A stretch of 15,341 bases of DNA from an uncultured Ruminococcus sp. Its GTDB lineage: Bacteria; Bacillota; Clostridia; Oscillospirales; Ruminococcaceae. Positions 5,890 to 12,720 of this stretch are shown here, piece by piece (position 1 is the first letter of the stretch; each line of letters starts with the position of its first letter). The DNA lies in NCBI GenBank assembly GCA_945876405.1, contig CAMCOJ010000016.1:1-15341 (forward strand), in the 5' to 3' direction. Both the position numbers and the translations under genes were made by a program. Below the pieces are notes generated by a model. It was not told the origin of the DNA, ran no database searches, and was given only the letters and a program-made list of their open reading frames with translations.

Positions 5890-6789
5890 TTAATCTGCAG
5901 TTTCCTCAGTGGTTTCATCCGATGTATCTGCTGTTTCAGTTTCACCTTCTTCAGGCTGTTCTGAACCTTCATCATCCGGAGTTTCACCAGGTTTGTATAC
6001 AATCGGAATGGAATTCCCGTCCTCATCATAGAAAGTGATATTGTCAAGATAAACATCCGCCTGATTCGGAATACTCCATCTCATGAAAACGAGTGTTGAC
6101 TCCGTGGTTCCGTCAACAAATCCCTTAAGAAGCCACTTGCCTTCCACATGAAGATACTCCCATTCAAAATTCCACTCTGCCTGTGCATATTCATTTGATG
6201 AACCTGCCGGCTGATACCAGTCCTTACATTCCTCACCCACAACTGAGCCGAATGTACCCATGAGATTACCCGGAACACGCATCATCTCACCGTCATCGCC
6301 CTTGAATTCACCTACGGCAACCTGAGTTATATCGCAACTGAAACTCTTTACCTTACTGAGATTTTCCGTACCTACCAGCTCATCCATATCAAATACAATC
6401 TTTGGAGTCTTGTACATACCCTTTTCTTCATTGAAATCGAGAACCTCTATCTTCAGCTGTCTTTCTCCTTTGTATTCCGCAACTGAAAGTCTGCAGTTTG
6501 ATTCATCGTTTTCAAAGTTTTTCTGTGCCATACAGTGAGCTGTATAAAGGTCCTCACTGTCGTTAAACGTTATGGCATTCGGGTTCGGATTAAAAACAGG
6601 ATAATCAGGCTCAACAAGCTCCTCTTCTGTTACCTCTGCTTCAGTTTCTTCAGGTTCAGCTGCTGTTGTTACCGCTTCTGAAGATATCTGTTCTGATTTG
6701 CCGTTCTCTTCTGCTGTACCGGATTTGCAGGATGCCAGTGAAAAAGCAACTGCACAAACAGCGAGCACTGATAAAATCTCTTTTTTCAT
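5890..6789 (-). CDS. Lipoprotein with a carbohydrate-binding-like beta-sandwich domain
   Basis: A 299-residue protein starting at the ATG with AAAGGAG 9 nt upstream; the frame stays open further up, but upstream codons have no SD. Residues 1-20 are a type II signal peptide with lipobox LASC, so Cys21 would be lipidated and the protein held on the outer face of the membrane. An acidic spacer covers about 25-62. Residues 65-265 form one domain, largely beta, ending in QADVYLDNITFYDEDGN. That ending is typical of galactose-binding or CBM-type jelly rolls (CBM11/CBM30-like), where the last strand carries a conserved Asp-Asn/Asp. The C-terminus (267-299) is an acidic Glu/Thr/Asp tail. I do not recognise an exact family. 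A glycan-binding surface lipoprotein is plausible for a fibre degrader, but ligand and partners are unknown. Confidence 0.75.
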   Translation of the reverse strand: MKKEILSVLAVCAVAFSLASCKSGTAEENGKSEQISSEAVTTAAEPEETEAEVTEEELVEPDYPVFNPNPNAITFNDSEDLYTAHCMAQKNFENDESNCRLSVAEYKGERQLKIEVLDFNEEKGMYKTPKIVFDMDELVGTENLSKVKSFSCDITQVAVGEFKGDDGEMMRVPGNLMGTFGSVVGEECKDWYQPAGSSNEYAQAEWNFEWEYLHVEGKWLLKGFVDGTTESTLVFMRWSIPNQADVYLDNITFYDEDGNSIPIVYKPGETPDDEGSEQPEEGETETADTSDETTEETAD

Positions 6790-6835
6790 CTGCTTCTCTC
6801 CTTTCAAAGGATTAATAATATTTTTTCTGTCTTTT

Positions 6836-6844
6836 ATTTTAACA
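6836..6844 (-). promoter_or_regulatory. Possible extended -10 promoter for the lipoprotein gene
   Basis: On the minus strand TGTTAAAAT (6844-6836) fits an extended -10 (TGn plus TAAAAT), about 46 bp before the start codon. The best -35 (TGGATT, 18-bp spacer) is poor. It is the only convincing candidate in the 128-bp gap after mfd. Confidence 0.35.
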
Positions 6845-6865
6845 TTAATGTGCACCAAAATCCAT

Positions 6866-6912
6866 ATGTATTTTATACAAATATATAGCCCTGTTTATTT
6901 GTACGCATACAT
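6866..6912 (-). terminator. Weak AT-rich hairpin after mfd
   Basis: TACAAATA (6896-6903 on the minus strand) pairs with TATTTGTA (6883-6876), with outer ATGTAT/ATACAT arms beyond asymmetric bulges. It lies within 6-50 bp of the mfd stop. The stem is AT-rich and not followed by a clear T run, so termination here is doubtful. Confidence 0.25.
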
Positions 6913-6917
6913 CAGGA

Positions 6918-9900
6918 TTATTTATTCTCCGTTTTTGAACTGGTCATTATATCTATTACTTCTCTGATAAGAGTCTCCGGCTTCTGGTGCGGAGCAAGCT
7001 TTACGCTTATATACGGTTTGGCAAGGCTGTTAAACATCACTCTTCCCTTAAAAGCCGCTGACAGCGCCTTTATCTGGGACATAAGAGGTGATGCGATATA
7101 GAACAGAAGATTTCCGTTACGCTGTGTGATTTCTGTGATTCCAAGACAGGCTGCTGTATTTCGGAGGAGCGATACATCCAGAAGACCAATAATGGACTTA
7201 GGAGGGTCACCGTATCTGTCAATGAACTCATCAAGGAGATCACTGCGCTCTTCAGTTGTATGTATAACTGCAATCTTCTTGTATGCGTCAATTCGCTGTG
7301 CGAGACTTTCGATATATGTCTCCGGAATATGTGCATCTATCTGGATATCCACAACACAGTCGCTTGCTCTTTCCGGCTTTTCACCACGTTCTTCCGCAAT
7401 AGCCTCCGAAAGAAGCTGAAGATACATCTCATAACCTACGGTTTCTATATGACCGTGCTGTTTTCCGTTAAGAATCGTACCGGCACCCCTTATCTCAAGG
7501 TCTCTAAGAGCAATTCTGAAACCGCTTCCGAACTGGGTGAATTCGCGTATAGCCTCAAGTCGCTTTGAAGCAATTTCATTGAGCACCTTGCCTCTTCTGA
7601 ATGTAAAATATGCATAGGCTCTTCTGTTTGAACGCCCAACTCTTCCTCTGAGCTGATAGAGCTGTGAAAGTCCGAATCTGTCGGCATCTTCGATAATAAG
7701 TGTATTTACATTAGGGACATCCACACCTGTTTCTATAATGGTAGTGGAAACAAGTATATCTGTCTCATGATCAAGGAGCTGTCTCCATCTCTCAGACATA
7801 GCTTCTTCTCCCATCTGTCCGTGTGCAAACGTAATCCTTGCATCCGGGAGCATCTCCTGAAGTTTAGCCGCACATCCCGCAATGGTTTCAACCCTATTAT
7901 GAATATAGTAAACCTGACCGCCGCGCTTAAGCTCCTTTGAAATGGCCTGAAGCAGAACAGACTCGTTGTGTTCGATAACATAGGTCTGAACCGGATGACG
8001 GTCCTGCGGTGGTTCTTCAATTACTGACATGTCACGGATACCGCTCATCGCCATATTGAGGGTTCTCGGTATCGGAGTAGCAGAAAGTGTAAGAACATCA
8101 ACACCTATGAAGTTTTCCTTGAATTTTTCCTTATGGGCTATTCCGAAACGCTGCTCCTCGTCTATAATCGCAAGTCCGAGGTCACGGAACTTTACATCTT
8201 TTTGTACAAGACGATGGGTTCCGATAATCATGTCTATCTTTCCTTCTTTGAGTTTCTTCAGAATCTCTCTCTGCTGGGCAGGTGTTCTGAAACGCGAAAG
8301 AAGTTCTATCTTCACCGGAAAATGTTCAAAACGCTTAAGTGCCGTCTGGTAATGCTGCCACGCAAGAACTGTGGTAGGAGCAAGCAGTGCACACTGCTTG
8401 CCGTCAAACATACACTTAAATGCTGCACGGAATGCAACCTCCGTTTTTCCGAAACCTACATCTCCGCAGAGCAGTCTGTCCATCGGATGCCCGCTCTCCA
8501 TGTCACGTTTTATTTCTTCTATACTGCGAAGCTGGTCATCAGTTTCAACAAAAGGAAACCTGTTTTCAAAGTCTCTCTGCATTTCATCATCAGGTGAAAA
8601 TGCGAAACCTTCTGTATTCAGACGTTTCGAGTAAAGGGCAATGAGTTCTGCAGCCATATCCTTCACGGCACGTTTAACGTTATTTCTTGTCTTCTGCCAC
8701 TCAGCTGAAGAAAGCTTGTTAAGCTTAACCCCGGTATCATCACGCCCGCCTATGTACTTCGATACCATATCGAGCTGGGTAACCGGAACATAGAGAACAT
8801 CCTTTCCGGCATACTGAATGGTTATGTAGTCCTTTGTAACACCCTCAAGCTCAAGTTTTCTTATACCCACAAACCTGCCTATACCGTGGAGTGCATGAAC
8901 TACAAGATCTCCCGGAGTTACATCTGAAAGTCCCCGGAGTTCTTTTCCGGCCTTGCTGTTTTTCAGTTTTTTTCTCTTTGCACTCAGCGCTCTTGCCTGT
9001 GATATAAGTGCGTATCTTGTTTCAGGATAGTCAAAACCCGCTGACAGACTTCCGCATGTCAGCATAATGCAGCCAGACTCCGGGACTGTGTTTTCATCAA
9101 GTATTTTCACTGAAAAGCCGCTTTCCCTCAGGTCATTTGCTATTATCGGCTGGGTTTTCTCGCTTCCGGCCATAAGAATAACTTTATAGCCGTTATCACA
9201 GTATGAATGAAGATCCTCTTCGAGCTGACGCATTTCTCCGCCCCATGTGGAAGTCTGAACTGCTTCAAAACTTACAATATGGCGGTAAGAAACTCTGTCC
9301 GCTCCGCTGAAAAATGTATTCATGTATATACACATACCGTTTTCTCTGGATGAAACCAGTTCCTGAATATCCATATACTGACTGCACAGTGAACGAATCA
9401 TCTCACCCTCTTCAAGCATTATCCTGACATCTTCGTTATACTGTCCCTGAACACCCTTTATGCGGTTAATTATCTGACTGAATTCATTGAAGTATATGCA
9501 ACCGTCAATATAATCGAGTATGGATGACTTTTCAGGATAAATAAGGTTGAGGTACTTGTCTGAGTTTTCAATCATAATGCCCTGACGGAGCTTTTCAATA
9601 TCTCCTGCTGATTTTTCCGCAAATTTTGAAATATTTCTGGCTTTGGACTGTTTTATCGCCTTTTCTATACGCTCCGCCAGTTCATGCGGTTCGTAAATCA
9701 TTTCACGGGAAGGTACTATCTCGACAGATTCAAGGGAATCATTTCTTCTCTGTGTTTCAGGATCAAAAAAACTTATGCTGTCAACCTCATCACCCCAGAA
9801 TTCTATTCTGTACGGCAAGGTTGCCTGAGGTGAAAAAATATCAACTATGGAGCCCCTTACAGAAAACTGCGAAAATCCCTCTATTCTGTCAGATCTTGTA

Positions 9901-10379
9901 TATCCGCATACTATAAGCCTTTCTGTAAGTTCACTAAGATTTATTTCCTCACCCGTTTTTATGGAAAATGTTTTTTCCTTTACAAGGGAAACCGGCGGAA
10001 CATACTGCATTACAGCCTCAGCGCCGGCTGTTACTATCCTGCATTCTCCGTTTATTATCTTTGAAAGCACACCAAGTCTTGTCTGTTCATACTCGTGTGA
10101 TATTCCCTCCGCTGCGTGAACACTGTATTCACGGGAGGGAAAACAGACCGCAGTCTGTGCGGAAGACATTTCGTTAATGTCATCTGCAAGTCTGCGGGCT
10201 GAATTATCGTCATCTGTTATTACAAGTGCTGTACGCTGTTCCGAAACAGCACAGAGAAGCTGAGCCTTGTGTATCTGTGCAAGTCCTGTAACACATACCG
10301 GTGTTATACCGTCTCTCAGACAGCTTTCAAGCTCTCTGTATCCTGAAAGCTCCCGGAAACTTTTCTGAAAAATATTCAA
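6918..10379 (-). CDS. mfd: Transcription-repair coupling factor Mfd
   Basis: A 1153-residue ATP-dependent DNA translocase that removes RNA polymerase stalled at lesions and recruits UvrA. The N-terminal UvrB-like region is present (to about 340; GFSQFSVRGSIVDIFSP). The RNA-polymerase-interacting domain is about 488-550 (GDLVVHALHGIGRFVG to VPVTQLDMVSKYIG). Helicase motifs follow: Walker A GDVGFGKT (639-646), DEEQ (740-743), SATP (766-769), TGVDVPN (884-890) and QLRGRVGR (909-916). The C-terminal TRCF domain runs to the end. Length and motif order are complete, with no frameshift. The start is TTG: the SD GAGGT lies 6 nt upstream, whereas the ATG overlapping that spacer is out of frame and stops at once. 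It lies 14 bp after pth and is the last gene of the glmU-pth-mfd unit. Confidence 0.97.
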   Translation of the reverse strand: MNIFQKSFRELSGYRELESCLRDGITPVCVTGLAQIHKAQLLCAVSEQRTALVITDDDNSARRLADDINEMSSAQTAVCFPSREYSVHAAEGISHEYEQTRLGVLSKIINGECRIVTAGAEAVMQYVPPVSLVKEKTFSIKTGEEINLSELTERLIVCGYTRSDRIEGFSQFSVRGSIVDIFSPQATLPYRIEFWGDEVDSISFFDPETQRRNDSLESVEIVPSREMIYEPHELAERIEKAIKQSKARNISKFAEKSAGDIEKLRQGIMIENSDKYLNLIYPEKSSILDYIDGCIYFNEFSQIINRIKGVQGQYNEDVRIMLEEGEMIRSLCSQYMDIQELVSSRENGMCIYMNTFFSGADRVSYRHIVSFEAVQTSTWGGEMRQLEEDLHSYCDNGYKVILMAGSEKTQPIIANDLRESGFSVKILDENTVPESGCIMLTCGSLSAGFDYPETRYALISQARALSAKRKKLKNSKAGKELRGLSDVTPGDLVVHALHGIGRFVGIRKLELEGVTKDYITIQYAGKDVLYVPVTQLDMVSKYIGGRDDTGVKLNKLSSAEWQKTRNNVKRAVKDMAAELIALYSKRLNTEGFAFSPDDEMQRDFENRFPFVETDDQLRSIEEIKRDMESGHPMDRLLCGDVGFGKTEVAFRAAFKCMFDGKQCALLAPTTVLAWQHYQTALKRFEHFPVKIELLSRFRTPAQQREILKKLKEGKIDMIIGTHRLVQKDVKFRDLGLAIIDEEQRFGIAHKEKFKENFIGVDVLTLSATPIPRTLNMAMSGIRDMSVIEEPPQDRHPVQTYVIEHNESVLLQAISKELKRGGQVYYIHNRVETIAGCAAKLQEMLPDARITFAHGQMGEEAMSERWRQLLDHETDILVSTTIIETGVDVPNVNTLIIEDADRFGLSQLYQLRGRVGRSNRRAYAYFTFRRGKVLNEIASKRLEAIREFTQFGSGFRIALRDLEIRGAGTILNGKQHGHIETVGYEMYLQLLSEAIAEERGEKPERASDCVVDIQIDAHIPETYIESLAQRIDAYKKIAVIHTTEERSDLLDEFIDRYGDPPKSIIGLLDVSLLRNTAACLGITEITQRNGNLLFYIASPLMSQIKALSAAFKGRVMFNSLAKPYISVKLAPHQKPETLIREVIDIMTSSKTENK

Positions 10380-10393
10380 TTCATTACCTCACA

Positions 10394-11014
10394 TCAGTTA
10401 TATTTGTTCATGGCTTCATTTATCTTTCCCGACACCATAAGTTCAGCAGCTTCAGCCGCATGCTGACACGCCTCACGAATCAGAGGTATTTCGTCAGATT
10501 TAAAGTTTGAAAGAACCCAGTCAGCAAGATTATACTGAGGATGCGGTTTTTTACCAACGCCTATCTTTATCCGCGGGAAAGTGTCCTCACCTGTAAGATA
10601 AATGATACTCTTTATCCCGTTATGACCTCCGTCACTTCCCTTTCTTCTGATACGAAGCTTTGAAGGTTCAAGTGAAATATCGTCATATATGACTATAAGG
10701 TTTTCTATGCCAAGCTTATAAAAATTCATCGCCTCCACAACTGCTTCACCGCTGTTGTTCATATAGGTTGAAGGCTTCATAAGAAGACATTTTTTCCCGC
10801 CCATTGTACATTCACCGCAGAGCGACTTGAATTTTATCCTTTTTACATCTGCGCCGTATTTTTCAGCAATAGTATCTATTGCCATAAATCCTGCGTTATG
10901 ACGTGTATCCTGATACTGAATACCGGGATTTCCAAGCCCGACTATTATGTATTCGACAGGACCGCCCGATGCGGTCCCTGACGAAATCTGATTAAAGAGG
11001 TCCATTATTCCCAT
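10394..11014 (-). CDS. pth: Peptidyl-tRNA hydrolase
   Basis: Releases peptides from peptidyl-tRNA dropped by the ribosome, recycling tRNA. The core starts at VEYIIVGLGNPG. Family residues visible are Asn29, the catalytic His39 (DTRHNAGF), Asn86 (PSTYMNNSG), Asp111 (IYDDISL) and Asn132 (GGHNGIKSI). It has 206 residues against roughly 185-195 usually. The excess is an N-terminal extension of about 19 residues (MGIMDLFNQISSGTASGGP) before the normal first strand. The ATG at 11014 has GGAG 10 nt upstream; the ATG at 11005 is possible but has a worse spacing, and both keep most of the extension. It lies 20 bp downstream of glmU and 14 bp upstream of mfd, so it is clearly operonic. Confidence 0.96.
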   Translation of the reverse strand: MGIMDLFNQISSGTASGGPVEYIIVGLGNPGIQYQDTRHNAGFMAIDTIAEKYGADVKRIKFKSLCGECTMGGKKCLLMKPSTYMNNSGEAVVEAMNFYKLGIENLIVIYDDISLEPSKLRIRRKGSDGGHNGIKSIIYLTGEDTFPRIKIGVGKKPHPQYNLADWVLSNFKSDEIPLIREACQHAAEAAELMVSGKINEAMNKYN

Positions 11015-11034
11015 GGTTCAAACACTCCGAAATA

Positions 11035-12411
11035 TTATTTTTTCTTTCTGTTTTTAAGCTTTCTTGCGGCATATCCCTCTATGGTCTTTGCATCACCGCG
11101 TTCTATAGCCAGTGCATCAGCCGGAACATCCTTTGTAATTGTTGAACCGGCTGCAGTATATGCACCCTTTCCTATCTTAACCGGAGCAATAAGGTTTGTA
11201 TTACATCCGATAAATGCATTGTCCTCAATGGTGCAGCGGCTCTTCTTTTCACCGTCATAGTTTACTGTAACCACGCCGCAGCCAAAGTTTACACAGCCTC
11301 CCACATCGCTGTCACCAACATATGTAAGATGAGCAACTGCTGTTTCCTCGCCGATAACTGAATTTTTGATTTCAACAAAGTCACCGATCTTTGCTCCCGA
11401 CTTGATATGGCTTCCCGGTCTTACCTGAACAAATGGTCCTATCTTTACGTTGTCATCAATCTGTGATTCATAGCACTGAACATAGTTAAGCTTTGTTCCG
11501 TTTCCTACTGTACTGTTTTCAATTATACAGTCAGGCCCGATTACGCAGTCTGAACCGATAACTGTCTTTCCGCTTAAAACTGTACCTGAAAGAATCTGAG
11601 TGCCTGCACCGATAACAACATCACGTCCGATTGTAATACCGTCAGTACATGTGAATTCAACACCGTTTTCAAGGTGCTTTCCTATGATATCCTCACGTGC
11701 TGTTGTGTTAAGCATCAGAAGTCCCTTACGGTCATTTGCACCGAGAACCACGTTAGGATTTTCAGATCTGAAGGCATCTGCTTTTCTGCCCTTTTCAAGT
11801 AAGATATAGATTGTATCTGTAAGATAATATTCGCCCTGTGAATTATCCGTTGTAAGAAGTCCCAGTGCTTCGATAAGGTCTTCTGTTCTGAACCAGTATG
11901 CTCCTGAGTTGATTTCTCTTATTTTCTTCTGTTCAACAGTGGCATCCTTCTCCTCTACAATGGACGATATTCCGTTTGCGGTTCTGATTATTCTGCCGTA
12001 ACCGAAAGGATTTTCAACTTCTGACGTAATGACTGTAACTGCATTTCCGTTTTCCTTGTGCATCTTAAGTGAATCAGAAATAGTTTTGCTGTCTATAAAC
12101 GGTGCATCACCACAGAGAACAAGGGTATTTCCGTCTGAATTCTTCTTCATAAACGGAATTGCCTGCATAACAGCATGACCTGTTCCGAGTCTCTCAGCCT
12201 GAAGCACTGTTTCATATCTGCCGCCGAGGTATTCATCAATCATCTCAGCCTTGTAACCCTTTACCACACATATATCTTTTATTCCTGAATTTTCACAGGC
12301 TCCGATAACCCATTCGAGCATTGGCTCACCAAGCACTTTAAAAAGCGGCTTAGGCATATCTGCCTTCATTCTTTTTCCCTGTCCGCCTGCAAGTATAACT
12401 GCATTATCCAT
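11035..12411 (-). CDS. glmU: Bifunctional UDP-N-acetylglucosamine pyrophosphorylase / glucosamine-1-phosphate acetyltransferase
   Basis: Makes UDP-GlcNAc, the entry point to peptidoglycan, in two steps: acetylation of glucosamine-1-phosphate, then uridylyl transfer. With the ATG at 12411 it has 458 residues, the usual length. Residues 1 to about 225 are the uridyltransferase (LAGGQGKRMKA, QAERLGTGHAV, CGDAPF, GYGRI, EINSGAYWF). Residues 245-440 are the left-handed beta-helix acetyltransferase with hexapeptide repeats, VQVRPGS and the catalytic His361 in AVAHLTYVGDSDVG, then NYDG. The nucleotide loop has LAGG where many GlmUs have LAAG. A basic tail ends KLKNRKKK. The ATG at 12423 has no room for an SD; the one at 12411 follows AGGATG at a workable distance. 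It is the first gene of the glmU-pth-mfd operon. Confidence 0.96.
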   Translation of the reverse strand: MDNAVILAGGQGKRMKADMPKPLFKVLGEPMLEWVIGACENSGIKDICVVKGYKAEMIDEYLGGRYETVLQAERLGTGHAVMQAIPFMKKNSDGNTLVLCGDAPFIDSKTISDSLKMHKENGNAVTVITSEVENPFGYGRIIRTANGISSIVEEKDATVEQKKIREINSGAYWFRTEDLIEALGLLTTDNSQGEYYLTDTIYILLEKGRKADAFRSENPNVVLGANDRKGLLMLNTTAREDIIGKHLENGVEFTCTDGITIGRDVVIGAGTQILSGTVLSGKTVIGSDCVIGPDCIIENSTVGNGTKLNYVQCYESQIDDNVKIGPFVQVRPGSHIKSGAKIGDFVEIKNSVIGEETAVAHLTYVGDSDVGGCVNFGCGVVTVNYDGEKKSRCTIEDNAFIGCNTNLIAPVKIGKGAYTAAGSTITKDVPADALAIERGDAKTIEGYAARKLKNRKKK

Positions 12412-12494
12412 AAACAAACACATCCTGTTCTATTTTTTTATCTTACGGCTCATGCCATATTCATTACATATTCGTGAAATGCAACACTTATTAT

Positions 12495-12523
12495 ATTATG
12501 CCAAATCTGAGCTGAAATTTCAA
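12495..12523 (-). promoter_or_regulatory. Promoter of the glmU-pth-mfd operon
   Basis: On the minus strand TTGAAA (12523-12518), a 17-base spacer and CATAAT (12500-12495), followed by a further ATATAAT. The predicted start is near 12488, giving a leader of about 77 nt before the glmU ATG. I see nothing else between it and the start codon. Confidence 0.65.
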
Positions 12524-12583
12524 GGGCTTTTGTGAAAAAACAAAACATCCGTCAGTATATTCTCTCTTCTCTGCTTATACTTC

Positions 12584-12648
12584 AAAAAAATTATGATTTT
12601 TTTTTAAAAACTATGGCATTTTCTTTTTGGTTATGATATAATTATAAT
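12584..12648 (+). promoter_or_regulatory. ppdK promoter: A/T-tract UP-like region and extended -10
   Basis: TGATATAAT (12634-12642) is an extended -10, and a second TATAAT overlaps downstream at 12643-12648. The -35 is poor (TGGCAT, 12614-12619, 17-bp spacer). It is preceded by an A7 tract (12584-12590), a T9 tract (12597-12605) and A5 at about -40 to -65, where an UP element would contact the polymerase alpha subunit. The 5' leader is about 70 nt and the SD GGAGG (12707-12711) lies 9 nt before the ATG. This fits high expression. Confidence 0.65.
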
Positions 12649-12720
12649 TAACTCCAGCCGTATTTTAATTTGTTTTTTCGGTATGGAATATACAGTGAAT
12701 TATATTGGAGGTAAAAACTA

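Noticed and set aside
6790..6858. Longer lipoprotein reading frame with 23 extra N-terminal residues
   Set aside because: It would bury the signal peptide and lipobox; the ATG at 6789 has a strong AAAGGAG site.
12424..12720. Riboswitch or attenuator in the glmU/ppdK intergenic region
   Set aside because: Only two promoters and A/T tracts are supported. A CTCCA segment at 12652-12656 could pair with the ppdK SD, but five bases are too few to claim regulation.
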